From NCBI RefSeq assembly GCF_001667735.1, contig NZ_LZJN01000105.1, positions 62,001-126,000 of the forward strand: a stretch of 64,000 bases of DNA, read 5' to 3'. Below, one piece after another: positions 50,538 to 59,230 of this stretch. How positions within the stretch are numbered: the stretch's first letter is position 1; every line of letters starts with the position of its first letter. The notes beneath the pieces were generated by a model, which worked only from the letters and a program-made list of their open reading frames with translations, was not told the origin of the DNA and ran no database searches. This DNA is from Mycobacterium sp. E183. GTDB taxonomy: Bacteria; Actinomycetota; Actinomycetes; Mycobacteriales; Mycobacteriaceae. Both the position numbers and the translations under genes were made by a program.

Positions 50538-52442
50538 ATGTTGGCTGGACTTGCATTCGGCTCGGAGATCAAGCGTTTCGGTCGCAGCCGTTTGACGCGC
50601 GTGGCGATCGTGGTGCTGATGCTGCTGCCGCTGGTGTACGGGGCGCTGTACCTGTGGGCGTTCTGGGATCCCTTCGGCCACACCAACAAAATGCCGGTGG
50701 CCCTGGTCAATTCCGACCGCGGCGCCGTCGTCTCCGGCGAGCAGTTCAACGCCGGCGAGGAGATCGCCAAGAGCCTGACCGCGGACGGCGGGTTGGACTG
50801 GCACGTCGTGGACCTGGCCGAAGCGCGCAACGGAGTCGACCACGGCAAGTACTACTTCATGGTCGAGCTGCCACCGGACTTCAGCGCGGCGATCGCGTCG
50901 CCGGTGACGGGGCAACCCAAGAAGGCCAACCTGATCGCCGTCTACAACGACGCCAACAACTACATCTCCACCAGCATCGGCCGCACCGCCATCAGCCAGG
51001 TGCTCAACGCGGTGTCCAGCCGAATCTCCGGCCAGGCCGTCAATCACATGCTGTCCGTGGTGGTTACGTCGGGCGCGGGCATCAAGCAGGCCGCCGAGGG
51101 CGCCGCTCGACTCGACGACGGGGCCGGGCAGCTGGCCGCCGGCCTCGACACGGCCCGGTCCGGCTCGGCGCGCCTCGCCGCCGGGGCCCAGCAATTGTCC
51201 GACGGAATCAACCAGGCCACCGACCCGCTGCTCGCGGTGACCCGGGCGCTGTCACAGGTCGGCGGCGACACGCAGCAATTGCAACAGGGCGCTGCCGCGC
51301 TGCAGCAGGCCAACGACCAGATCGGCGCCATCGCCACCGCACAAGACGGTGCCGCTGACGCGCTGTCGCCGGTGATCGATCAGCTCGCCGCGCGCCAGGA
51401 TCCCTTGGCGAACAACCTGCGCAGCATCCAGGATCAACTGCGTGGCCATCAGTTCACGCCGCAGATCCGCCAACGCCTCACCGACGCGCAAAACGCCGCG
51501 ATCGCGATGACCTCCGCCCTGCGCACGCCCGGCAGCCCGCTGGGTTCGGCCCTCGACCAGGTCGGCAACAAGGGGCAGGAGCTGACGAACAAGCTCACGC
51601 AGCTCCGCGACGGCGCCCAGCAGCTGTCCTCCGGCAACGCCGAGTTGGCAAGCGGCATAGTCAAGCTCGATGACGGGGCGCACCAACTCAAGGCGGGATC
51701 GGCCGAGCTGGCCGGCAAGCTCGGCGAGGGGGCCAACCAGCTGCCCAACTGGACGACTCAGCAAAAGGACGCGGTCGCAGACACCATCGGTGGGCCGGTG
51801 CAGCTCGCAGCCTCGCACGAGAACGCCGCACCCAACTTCGGCACCGGCATGGCCCCGTTCTTCCTGACGCTGGCGCTGTTCTTCGGCGCATTGGTGCTGT
51901 GGATGGTGCTGCGGCCCTTGCAGAGTCGCGCGATCGCCGCGGAGGTGCTCGAAATCCGGGTGGTGCTCGCCAGCTATCTGCCCGCGGCCACGATCGCGCT
52001 GTTCCAGGCGATCGTCCTCTACTGCGTGGTCCGGTTCGCCCTCGGCATGCGTGCCGTGCACCCGGTCGCGATGCTGGGGTTCATGATCCTCATCTCCGCC
52101 GCATTCGTGGCCGCCACGCAGGCGATCAACGCGCTCGTCGGCCCAGCGGTGGGACGGGTGCTGATCATGGCCCTGCTGATGCTGCAGCTGGTCAGCGCCG
52201 GCGGCATGTACCCCGTGGAGACCACTTCGCGGCCCTTCCAGGTCCTGCACCGCTTCGACCCGATGACCTACGGCGTCAACGGGCTGCGCCAGCTCATCCT
52301 CGGCGGCATCGACGGACGGCTCTGGCAAGCGATCACCGTGCTGGTTGCGATAACGGCTGTCGCGCTGGCAATCTCATCGCTGTCCGCACGGCGAGATCGC
52401 CTGTGGAACCTCACCAGGCTGATCCCGGCGATCAAGATGTAG
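50538..52442 (+). CDS. YhgE/Pip-family membrane protein (ABC-2-like export)
   Basis: A 634-residue membrane protein. An N-terminal membrane segment (TRVAIVVLMLLPLVYGALYLWAFW) is followed by a YhgE-type extracellular domain with PVALVNSDRGAVVSGEQ, then a long coiled-coil region rich in A-A-x-Q-L-S-x-G heptads (residues about 175-420). About five C-terminal membrane segments follow from FFLTLALFFGALVLWMVL to the end. Proteins of this family (YhgE/Pip) export or anchor cell-envelope components. GGAGGAG precedes ATG 50538. With the degenerate ATPase and TetR it makes a three-gene efflux-like unit. Confidence 0.9.
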   Translation: MLAGLAFGSEIKRFGRSRLTRVAIVVLMLLPLVYGALYLWAFWDPFGHTNKMPVALVNSDRGAVVSGEQFNAGEEIAKSLTADGGLDWHVVDLAEARNGVDHGKYYFMVELPPDFSAAIASPVTGQPKKANLIAVYNDANNYISTSIGRTAISQVLNAVSSRISGQAVNHMLSVVVTSGAGIKQAAEGAARLDDGAGQLAAGLDTARSGSARLAAGAQQLSDGINQATDPLLAVTRALSQVGGDTQQLQQGAAALQQANDQIGAIATAQDGAADALSPVIDQLAARQDPLANNLRSIQDQLRGHQFTPQIRQRLTDAQNAAIAMTSALRTPGSPLGSALDQVGNKGQELTNKLTQLRDGAQQLSSGNAELASGIVKLDDGAHQLKAGSAELAGKLGEGANQLPNWTTQQKDAVADTIGGPVQLAASHENAAPNFGTGMAPFFLTLALFFGALVLWMVLRPLQSRAIAAEVLEIRVVLASYLPAATIALFQAIVLYCVVRFALGMRAVHPVAMLGFMILISAAFVAATQAINALVGPAVGRVLIMALLMLQLVSAGGMYPVETTSRPFQVLHRFDPMTYGVNGLRQLILGGIDGRLWQAITVLVAITAVALAISSLSARRDRLWNLTRLIPAIKM

Positions 52443-52510
52443 GCAAACGTTCCGCGTCAACAATCGACGTTGCATGATGGTGGGCAAGCTCTGCAATCGA
52501 GAGGAAGCCC

Positions 52511-52951
52511 ATGTTAGGTGTGCATCATTCGGCGATTTGCACCTCCGATGTCGAACGGTCGCTCCGATTCTGGTGCGAAGGCCTGGGACTGAGCGAGTTG
52601 ATGGATTACGACTTCGTCGGCGATTGGCCGGAACTGTTCGGGGCCGGGAGCGATCGGCTGCGATCGGTGTTTCTCGGCGATCCGCAGACATCGGGCAGCG
52701 GGTTTGTCGAACTGGTGGAGGTGGCCGGCGCCCTTGAGGCACTGCCGGATTCGACCGCGTTACGGCACGGGTTCATGTTGCTCTCACTGCAGCGTGAAGT
52801 CGACGAAACGCTCGCCGCTTTGGCTGCATTGGGCTTCACCGACGGCGTGCGGCGCATCGATGTCGTGGCCCCGGACGGAAGGACCGTCGCGATGGCGGTG
52901 ATCGAAGCGCCGGACGGGGTACTCGTTGAGCTGATCGGGCGGGCGAAATGA
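52511..52951 (+). CDS. VOC-superfamily (glyoxalase/dioxygenase-like) protein
   Basis: A 146-residue vicinal-oxygen-chelate protein. It begins VHHSAICTSDVERSLRFWCEGLGLSE, the standard first motif with His as a metal ligand, and ends GRTVAMAVIEAPDGVLVELIG, with Glu as the last ligand. It may be an epimerase, glyoxalase or ring-cleavage dioxygenase. AGAGGAAG is upstream of ATG 52511. It is coupled to the SDR gene by ATGA. Confidence 0.86.
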   Translation: MLGVHHSAICTSDVERSLRFWCEGLGLSELMDYDFVGDWPELFGAGSDRLRSVFLGDPQTSGSGFVELVEVAGALEALPDSTALRHGFMLLSLQREVDETLAALAALGFTDGVRRIDVVAPDGRTVAMAVIEAPDGVLVELIGRAK

Positions 52952-53700
52952 GCACCGCGCTGGTCACGGGCGGTGCGTCCGGAATCGGGCGTGAAGTTGC
53001 CGGACGGTTGCGCGATGCGGCTCACGACGTCGTCGTGTGGGATCTCGCCGATGCGGACATCGTCTGTGACGTCAGCGATCCCGACGCCGTGTCGGCCGCG
53101 ATGGAAGAATCGGTGAGCGAGCATGGCGCGCCCACCCGGATCGTCACCTGCGCCGGGGTCGGTGCTTCGGGGCTGTTGCTCGAACAGTCGCCCGCGGAAT
53201 GGAACCGGGTGTTGGGCGTCAACCTCACCGGCACCTGGCTGACGATCCGTGCCGGGGCGCAAGCGATGGTCGACGCCGGGGTGGGCGGCTCGATCGTCGC
53301 GGTTTCCAGTATCAGCGGCACCGTCGCCGACCGGGACATGGGCGCCTACTGCGTGTCGAAGGCCGGGGTGGACATGTTGGTGAAGGTCGCCGCCGTGGAA
53401 TGGGGCGTGCACGGCATCCGGGTGAATGCCGTCGGGCCGGGCGTCACACGCACACCGATGCTGGCCAAGCCCGAACAGCTCCCCGGCTGGGTGGAGGCAC
53501 TGTCCGAACGCACGGCGCTCGGCCGGCTGGGGGAGGCAGACGACGTGGCCGGGGCGATCGTGGGCCTCCTCGAGTTGCCCTGGGTGACAGGACAAATCGT
53601 GCACGCCGACGGCGGCCTGGCCCTACACAGTCCGATTGACGCCTACGGCCAAGTGCAGCGACTGCGCACGCTCACCCGGCCCGCCCCAGCATCAGAGTGA
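52948..53700 (+). CDS. short-chain dehydrogenase/reductase
   Basis: A 250-residue classical SDR. TGGASGIG is at residues 7-14, CAGV replaces the NNAG core, SSIS(G) and Tyr-x3-Lys in YCVSKAGVDMLV complete the site. GVTRTPM and WVTGQIVHADGGLAL are typical. Its last 29 bp overlap the stop end of the convergent TetR gene. It may oxidise an alcohol to ketone with the VOC protein as neighbour. Confidence 0.88.
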   Translation: MSTALVTGGASGIGREVAGRLRDAAHDVVVWDLADADIVCDVSDPDAVSAAMEESVSEHGAPTRIVTCAGVGASGLLLEQSPAEWNRVLGVNLTGTWLTIRAGAQAMVDAGVGGSIVAVSSISGTVADRDMGAYCVSKAGVDMLVKVAAVEWGVHGIRVNAVGPGVTRTPMLAKPEQLPGWVEALSERTALGRLGEADDVAGAIVGLLELPWVTGQIVHADGGLALHSPIDAYGQVQRLRTLTRPAPASE

Positions 53701-54277
53701 CTTGGCGCAGCAGCGCGGTCCGAAATTTATCCGCCGTCGGGTTTCGAAAGTGCAAGGTCCGGGGAACCATGGCACCGGCAAGCCAGACCAGTAACAGGTC
53801 GACGACATCGTCGGGGCTGGCGATGGGCGCGAAGGCCCCCGAGTCGCGGCCCTCGGTCACCGCTTTCACGAACGGTGCGCGGTAGCGCGCCCAGCCCTCC
53901 TCGCTGTAGTCACGCAATTCCGCGTCGCGCATGCTGGAACGCCAGACCTCAATTAACAATTGGTGATTGCTCAAAGGAGTGTTGAGGTTTCGATCGATCA
54001 TGGTAACCAGGCGATTCCACGGATCCCGCTCGGCCTCGGCGACGGCCTCGAGCGCGACCGCCTCGACTTCGGTGGCGTGCCTGATGGCCTCGATAAGCAT
54101 GTCCTCACGTGAGCCGAAGTAGTTTTGCAGCGTGCTGATGGCCATGCCGCTGGCCGCCGAGACATCGGCGAAGCGGGTGTTCTCGTACCCACGTTCGGCC
54201 AAGACGGTTGCGACCGTCTCGGTCACCTCGAGTCGACGCGCTCCGCCCGCCCGGCGAGTTCGCCGCTGCATAGTCAT
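53672..54277 (-). CDS. TetR-family regulator
   Basis: A 201-residue TetR protein. The DNA-binding domain is at residues about 15-60 (VTETVATVLAERGYENTRFADVSAASGMAISTLQNYFGSREDML, in pieces). The C-terminal domain is helical. Its promoter (54285-54300) and that of the flavin oxidase (55746-55761) share a 16-bp palindrome, so it probably represses itself and the oxidase. It converges with and overlaps the SDR gene. Confidence 0.88.
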   Translation of the reverse strand: MTMQRRTRRAGGARRLEVTETVATVLAERGYENTRFADVSAASGMAISTLQNYFGSREDMLIEAIRHATEVEAVALEAVAEAERDPWNRLVTMIDRNLNTPLSNHQLLIEVWRSSMRDAELRDYSEEGWARYRAPFVKAVTEGRDSGAFAPIASPDDVVDLLLVWLAGAMVPRTLHFRNPTADKFRTALLRQVTLMLGRAG

Positions 54278-54284
54278 GGCTGTA

Positions 54285-54300
54285 TGGTACGGCTATACCG
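54285..54300. promoter_or_regulatory. palindromic operator upstream of the TetR gene
   Basis: TGGTAC-GGCT-ATACCG, the same 16-bp layout as the perfect site at 55746 (CGGTAT-CACC-ATACCG). It lies eight bases above the TetR ATG at 54277. It probably mediates autoregulation. Confidence 0.6.
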
Positions 54301-54318
54301 ACAGAATGCAATCGCCAT

Positions 54319-55716
54319 TCAGCCCGCGCCGTGGGGCGGGATGTTGTGGTTGAGGCGAAACCTGTTGTGCGGGTCGTACTTCGTCTTGACCACCCTGAGC
54401 CTGTCGTACACCCTGGGCTCGTAGGCCTTGCGGGCGCGTTCCTCGGTCGCGTCGCTGGGGCCCTGGAAACTGGGGCTGGCCAGCTCGTGCAGCCACGGCT
54501 TCAGCGCGGTGAGAAGCTCGGAACCGCAGTGCATGTGATGCACCGCGTCGTGCCCGGGTGGCACGACGGTCAGACCGAAGAAGGCAAAGGCTGCGTCCCG
54601 CGCACCCACGGCGTTGGGGAACGGCGCCGGCTTGCCGAAGGCGCCTTGCAGGTGTCGGATGTCAACGATGTTGATGGGGCTGCCGGAGTCCGGCCCGACG
54701 ACATCGACGATCGCGGCGACGGTGTCTTCGGTCAGCTCCCGGAGCAGGCCGAAGTGTTCGACCGCCGCCGCCGGGTCCGTCGGATCATTGCTGATCGACG
54801 CGAATTCGGTGTAGGGCATGCTTCGTACGGTGTCCGCCAGCGCGGGCGCGACCTGGCGCATCGAATCGATCAGCCGGGCCCCGACGGCATCGTCTCCGGC
54901 GAAGGAGACGCGTAGTGAGATTGTCAGCTGGCCCTGCATGAAGGGCGGAAGGCCGGGCAGGGGAGGCAGATTCAGCAGAGCCAGGCTCGTCGACAGCTCG
55001 TCGGGCGCTGTGGCCGTGAGCTCCCGGTAGGCGTCCAGTACCCGGCGGGCGTGACGGCCCGAGTAGAGGATGGATCCCGCGTAGAGCGTCGTCACGGGAA
55101 AGAGGGAGAACTCCATCGCCGTCACGACCCCGAAGTTGCCCTTGCCGCCCAGCAATGCGCCGAATAGGTCGGCTTCGGAGTGCGGGGACACCCGGCGCAA
55201 CTGGCCGTCGCCGGTCACCACGTCGATGCGGGTGACATGGTCGGCGGCCCAACCGTATTTGCGTCCCATCGTCAGACTGGCGCCGCCACTGAGGGTGTAG
55301 CCGACGACGCCGACGCCGGGTGAGGATCCGGGCAGCGGAGCCAGTCCGTACTCGGCGGCGGCTTCCACCAGCGCCCCGAACCGCACGCCGGCGTCGACTC
55401 GCGCCAACCGGGTCTCGGCGTTGATCGCGATGCCGGACATCCTTCTCGTGGTGATCATCAGCGTGTCGCCGTCGGCGGCGAGCGATGGTCCGTGCCCGGT
55501 ATTGAGGACGGCGATCTTGAGGCCATGGCGCGCCGCGAACGTCACCGCCGTCGACACGTCGCCGGCACTGGCCGCACCCACCGCGACGGCGGGGCGATGC
55601 TGCACGGCCGTGTTGAAGACCGCCACTTCCTGCGTGTAGCCCAAGGTCCTCTCCGTCTCGACCGGACCCTGTACGGCAGCTTGCAGTTCAGAAAGTTTGT
55701 CGCCCCACTTCTCCAC
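54319..55716 (-). CDS. FAD-linked oxidase, berberine-bridge-enzyme type
   Basis: A 465-residue flavoprotein with an N-terminal FAD-binding (PCMH-type) domain: RPAVAVGAASAGDVSTAVTFAARHGLKIAVLNTGHGPS and LPGSSPGVGVVGYTLSGGASLTMGRKYGWAADHV in pieces. It ends with the BBE motif YDPHNRFRLNHNIPP. GTG 55716 (VEKWGDKL) is chosen because GAAAGGAC precedes it; upstream frame to 55917 has no support. Such enzymes oxidise hydroxyl or amine groups of large ligands. Typical bicovalent FAD-linking residues could not be confirmed. The 16-bp TetR-type operator is 30 bp above the start. Confidence 0.88.
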   Translation of the reverse strand: MEKWGDKLSELQAAVQGPVETERTLGYTQEVAVFNTAVQHRPAVAVGAASAGDVSTAVTFAARHGLKIAVLNTGHGPSLAADGDTLMITTRRMSGIAINAETRLARVDAGVRFGALVEAAAEYGLAPLPGSSPGVGVVGYTLSGGASLTMGRKYGWAADHVTRIDVVTGDGQLRRVSPHSEADLFGALLGGKGNFGVVTAMEFSLFPVTTLYAGSILYSGRHARRVLDAYRELTATAPDELSTSLALLNLPPLPGLPPFMQGQLTISLRVSFAGDDAVGARLIDSMRQVAPALADTVRSMPYTEFASISNDPTDPAAAVEHFGLLRELTEDTVAAIVDVVGPDSGSPINIVDIRHLQGAFGKPAPFPNAVGARDAAFAFFGLTVVPPGHDAVHHMHCGSELLTALKPWLHELASPSFQGPSDATEERARKAYEPRVYDRLRVVKTKYDPHNRFRLNHNIPPHGAG

Positions 55717-55739
55717 GGGTGGTCCTTTCAATAGGTACA

Positions 55740-55761
55740 GTGATACGGTATCACCATACCG
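55740..55761. promoter_or_regulatory. overlapping palindromes upstream of the flavin oxidase
   Basis: CGGTAT-CACC-ATACCG (55746-55761) is a perfect 6-bp inverted repeat of the layout found before the TetR gene. It overlaps GTGATAC-G-GTATCAC (55740-55754), a perfect 7-bp inverted repeat. Both lie between the oxidase (start 55716, minus) and the anchored cupin (55811, plus). Confidence 0.65.
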
Positions 55762-55810
55762 ATCTTTCGGATGGGCGATATGCGCTAGGTCACAAGGAAG
55801 AAGGGTGCGG

Positions 55811-56308
55811 GTGTATCGCGGATTGCGACGCGTGTGGCGCAGATCAGATCGGCATGGGAACGAATTTGCCGGAGCGATAGTCCGAAACCTCATCTCCTCA
55901 GCGGCGCTACTTGCCATCGCGGCGTGGCTCGCCTGCGCGCTGATCGGATCTGATGCAAGACCACCTACCGGCGTCGGCTACGAAGTGATAGCGCAAACCT
56001 CAACCGAGGGACGAACATTCGTCGTTCGCGATACCACGATTGCCCCCGGTGGTGCCATAGGTTGGCACTGGCATCCGGGCACCGTGATCGCGGTGGTGAA
56101 GCAAGGTACCTTGTACCACTACGGCAACGACTGCACCGTCGATGGCATCTACCGGCCGGGCGACTCGTTTATTGAGCTCAGTGGTCCGGCCCATGTGCAC
56201 GATGGCCGCAATCGCGGAACGACTTCGGTAGTGCTCGAGCTGCTGCTGATCGATCCGGTGGGCACGTCACCCGCCGAGGCGGCTGACCCACCGCGAGCCT
56301 GCAGATGA
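55811..56308 (+). CDS. membrane-anchored cupin protein
   Basis: A 165-residue protein. GTG 55811 is chosen (AAGGAAGAAGG upstream; GTG 55805 is an alternative). It has a basic N-terminus, then one hydrophobic segment (LISSAALLAIAAWLACALI) that can be a signal anchor or lipobox-like leader, then a cupin with TTIAPGGAIGWHWHPGTVIAVVKQG (HxH) and IYRPGDSFIELSGPAHVHDG. The cupin is therefore probably on the outer face of the membrane. It is divergent from the flavin oxidase and may share its operator. Confidence 0.75.
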   Translation: MYRGLRRVWRRSDRHGNEFAGAIVRNLISSAALLAIAAWLACALIGSDARPPTGVGYEVIAQTSTEGRTFVVRDTTIAPGGAIGWHWHPGTVIAVVKQGTLYHYGNDCTVDGIYRPGDSFIELSGPAHVHDGRNRGTTSVVLELLLIDPVGTSPAEAADPPRACR

Positions 56309-56325
56309 TCTGGACCGGCGGTGAT

Positions 56326-57483
56326 TCACCCGACTCCGTAATCGATGATGCCCCGGATGATCTTGCCGTTGCGGAGGTCGTCGTAGGCGTCGTTGATCTC
56401 GTCGAGGCGATAGCGGCGGGTGATCATTTCGTCGAGCTGAAGCTGCCCGGTCTGATAGAGCCGGGCGAGGCGGGAGATGTCGGCCCTCGGGTTGCACGAT
56501 CCGAATATCGTTCCGGCCAGCGTCTTGTTCATCAGGATGAAGTCCTGCAGGTCGATCTTGACCGACCGCGTGAGCTGTGACGTCATTCCGGTGAGCACGC
56601 ACGTCCCGCCCTTGCGGGTGAGCTGCAGCGCGTCGCGGACGTCGGCGGCGGTGATCAGCGAAGGCGAGACCACGACGGCGTCGGCCATGACGCCGTAGGT
56701 CAAGTCCCGCACCATGTCCTGCGCCTCGGCGATCGTGGCCGCGCTGTGGGTGGCCCCGAACTGCAGCGCCGATTTCTGCTTGAACTCCACCGGGTCCACG
56801 GCGACGATCTGAGCGGCGCCGCTGATCCGCGCGCCCTGGATCGCGCCAGTCCCGATCCCGCCCGCACCGATGACCACGACGGTGTCCCCGCCGCGTACAC
56901 CGGCACGGTTGGCGGCCGAACCATAGCCGGTCGGAATGGCGCATGACAGCAACGCGCTCGGAGCCAGCGGCAGGGTCGGCTCGATTTTCACCAGCGAATT
57001 CGTCGACACCACAGTGTGTTCGGCGAATGCCCCGACCTTCGCCAGATGCCCCAGTGGCCGGCCGTCGGCGGTGTGATGACGGAAGGTGCCGTCGGTGGGC
57101 ATTCCCGGGGTGAGGGTGAAAGCGCCGACGTCGCAGATGTACTCCATGCCGGTCGCGCACCAGCGGCACTGCCCGCACACCGCGACGAACGACATCACCA
57201 CGTGGTCGCCGGGCGCGAAATCCGTTACCCCCTCGCCTACTTGCCGCACGATGCCCGAGCCCTCGTGGCCGCCGATCGTGGGAAACATCGTCGGCAGGCC
57301 GAGCGATCGCATCACCTCGTTGGGCGCCGACATGTCGCCTTTGAGGATGTGGTCGTCGGAGTGGCACAGCCCGGCCGCCGCCATCTCGACCAGCACTTCG
57401 CCGGCCCGGGGTGGGTCGAGCTCGAATTCCTCGACCGACCACGGCCCGCCGACGTCGTGCAGGAGCGCTCCTCTAGTTTTCAA
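56326..57483 (-). CDS. zinc alcohol dehydrogenase, NDMA-dependent type
   Basis: A 385-residue medium-chain alcohol dehydrogenase. The catalytic zinc site shows GLCHSDDH and GGHEGSG, the structural zinc has CGQCRWCATGMEYIC, and the cofactor motif is VVIGAGGIGTGAIQ. The form of the Cys cluster and the C-terminal MNKTLAGTIFGSCNPRADI match NDMA-dependent alcohol dehydrogenases of actinobacteria, which use a tightly bound NAD cofactor and an electron carrier of the mycofactocin type. It lies nine bases after the P450, so the P450 product may be its alcohol substrate. Confidence 0.9.
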   Translation of the reverse strand: MKTRGALLHDVGGPWSVEEFELDPPRAGEVLVEMAAAGLCHSDDHILKGDMSAPNEVMRSLGLPTMFPTIGGHEGSGIVRQVGEGVTDFAPGDHVVMSFVAVCGQCRWCATGMEYICDVGAFTLTPGMPTDGTFRHHTADGRPLGHLAKVGAFAEHTVVSTNSLVKIEPTLPLAPSALLSCAIPTGYGSAANRAGVRGGDTVVVIGAGGIGTGAIQGARISGAAQIVAVDPVEFKQKSALQFGATHSAATIAEAQDMVRDLTYGVMADAVVVSPSLITAADVRDALQLTRKGGTCVLTGMTSQLTRSVKIDLQDFILMNKTLAGTIFGSCNPRADISRLARLYQTGQLQLDEMITRRYRLDEINDAYDDLRNGKIIRGIIDYGVG

Positions 57484-57492
57484 GCGGCCTCC

Positions 57493-58719
57493 TCATGCGA
57501 CCGGGGAGAAGGTGACCGGAAGCTTGTTGGGGGAGCGGAAGGTGAGCCCGACGATCTTGGACTCCTGGCCGGTCCCGTCGTCGGCCACGAAGGTCAGATC
57601 CTTGACGCGATCGAACAGGCTGTTCAGCATCACCTGCGTCTCGAGGCGGGCGAGATGCATGCCGAGGCACATGTGGATGCCGCCGGCGAATGCGATGTGC
57701 GCCTGGCGCGGCCGGCGGATGTCGAAGGTATTCGGGTCGGTCCAGCGGCTCTCGTCGCGGTTGGCCGATCCCATGCACATGTCGATCTGCGCGTCGGCCG
57801 GGATTGTCTTGCCGCCGATCTCGACCTCTTCGGTCGTGGTCCGCATGACCATGGTCAGCGGGGTTTCATAGCGCAGGCCCTCCTCGATCGCCATCGGGAT
57901 CAGCGATCGGTCCCGGTAGACGAGCGCCAGCTGCTCCGGGTGGGTCAGCAACAAGTAGAGCAGGTTGCCCGACGAGCGGTAGGTGGTCTCCAGCCCGGCA
58001 GGCAGCAGCAGCCGCAGGAACGCGATGATGGCCTCGTCGGAAAGCTTCTCGCCGTCGATCTCGGCGGCCACCAGGTCCCCGATGATGTCATCGGTGCGTT
58101 TGCGCCGCCGCTGCTCGACCTGATCGAGGAAGTAGCCGTGCAACTCCGCTGCGGCGTTGAGCCCGGCCACGATGTCGGTCGGGATGGAGATGAGGTCGAG
58201 GGACAACCGCCGGAAGAGGTCGAGGTCCTCAGGGGGCAGGCCGAGGAGCGTGGAGATGATCCGGGTGGGGAACTCGAACGTCACCGCCTTGACGAGGTCC
58301 GCCTGGCCGTCGTTCTTGATTTCGTCGACCAGTTGGTCGCATACCGGCCCGATGACCGACGGTTCCCAGCGTTCCAGCGCGGTGGCGCGGAAGGCCTTGG
58401 CCACCAGGTTGCGGTGGTCGTGGTGTTCCTTGCCGCCCATCGCCAGGATGGTGTGGCCCATCACCAAACCGATCGTCTCGTCGTACTTGTGGGAGCTGAA
58501 GATCCGGTCATCGCGGAAGGCCTGAAACAGGGGGTCGTAACCGAACAGCACCCACTCGTCTTTCGGTCGCAGCTCTTCCGGCATCTGCGAGTGGTCGGCC
58601 AGGGCGCCGTGCCAAACCGGGTCCGTATGCCTCATGTACTCGAAGAACGGGTACGGGCTGGTTTCACCGGTGAAGTCGAGCGTGACGGGCTGGTTGGCGG
58701 GGTCGGTGCTGAGCGTCAT
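57493..58719 (-). CDS. cytochrome P450
   Basis: A 408-residue P450. Helix I LLLPAGLETTYRSSGNLLYLLL and ExxR EEGLRYETPL are identical in wording to the P450 at 28456-29652. The heme loop IAFAGGIHMCLGMHLARLE has Cys351. The N-terminus TGETSPYPFFEYMRHTDPVW is normal. The two enzymes are paralogs. Here the partner is an alcohol dehydrogenase rather than a CoA-transferase. Operator site 8 is 98 bp upstream in the divergent region with the ferredoxin gene. Confidence 0.94.
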   Translation of the reverse strand: MTLSTDPANQPVTLDFTGETSPYPFFEYMRHTDPVWHGALADHSQMPEELRPKDEWVLFGYDPLFQAFRDDRIFSSHKYDETIGLVMGHTILAMGGKEHHDHRNLVAKAFRATALERWEPSVIGPVCDQLVDEIKNDGQADLVKAVTFEFPTRIISTLLGLPPEDLDLFRRLSLDLISIPTDIVAGLNAAAELHGYFLDQVEQRRRKRTDDIIGDLVAAEIDGEKLSDEAIIAFLRLLLPAGLETTYRSSGNLLYLLLTHPEQLALVYRDRSLIPMAIEEGLRYETPLTMVMRTTTEEVEIGGKTIPADAQIDMCMGSANRDESRWTDPNTFDIRRPRQAHIAFAGGIHMCLGMHLARLETQVMLNSLFDRVKDLTFVADDGTGQESKIVGLTFRSPNKLPVTFSPVA

Positions 58720-58817
58720 TCAGCGCTCCTCCTGAGCAGCCGGTAAGCGGATTGGTACGCTGGGAATTTAGCTATCATAGTATAAATAGCAAGTAAGCCC
58801 AACGGGCTTGTCGTGGT

Positions 58818-58836
58818 TACCGTAACGGGCACAGTA
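58818..58836. promoter_or_regulatory. 19-bp palindromic operator, site 8
   Basis: TACCGTAA-CGG-GCACAGTA. The left half matches the perfect copy at 7 of 8 and the right at 6 of 8, same spacer. It is 28 bp before the Rieske ferredoxin start at 58865 and 98 bp above the divergent P450 start. Confidence 0.65.
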
Positions 58837-58864
58837 TTGATGCTGCGTGGCGTCGAAGGCGGTG

Positions 58865-59230
58865 ATGCAAATGCCGGAGCGACGATTCGTGTGCGCACTG
58901 GACGACCTGCCGCCCGGCCAGATGAAGCTGGTCGACGTCGGCAAGTTCGGCGTCGGCGTGTACAACGTGCGGGGCGAGCTGTACGCGATCGTCAATTACT
59001 GCTCGCACGAGGGCGCCCCGCTTTGCCTGGGTCTGATCGGTGGCACCAATGAGTTCGCCCCGGACGAACCCGGCGGCCTGCGCCGTGTCCGCGACGGTCA
59101 AATTGTCCGATGCCCTTGGCACAACTGGGAATTCGACATCACCACCGGACAAAACCTCGCCGATCCGACGCGCCGCGTCCGTACCTACCCGGTTGACGTC
59201 ACCGACGGGGAGGTGTTCTTGACCGCATGA
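58865..59230 (+). CDS. Rieske-type [2Fe-2S] ferredoxin
   Basis: A 121-residue small Rieske protein. The ligands are NYCSHEGAPL (C-x-H) and CPWHNWEFD (C-x2-H), as in ferredoxins of Rieske oxygenase systems. ATG 58865 (MQMPERR) is chosen with GAAGG five bases upstream; GTG 58847 and ATG 58871 are alternatives. It could feed electrons to the Rieske oxygenase at 40634 or be a subunit for the amidohydrolase neighbours. It is coupled by ATGA to the amidohydrolase gene. A matching reductase is not seen. Confidence 0.88.
   Translation: MQMPERRFVCALDDLPPGQMKLVDVGKFGVGVYNVRGELYAIVNYCSHEGAPLCLGLIGGTNEFAPDEPGGLRRVRDGQIVRCPWHNWEFDITTGQNLADPTRRVRTYPVDVTDGEVFLTA

Noticed and set aside
58754..58790. AT-rich inverted segment GCTAT...ATAGC between the P450 and ferredoxin genes
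   Set aside because: It does not fit the 19-bp pattern; a better site was found at 58818. It may belong to the promoter only.
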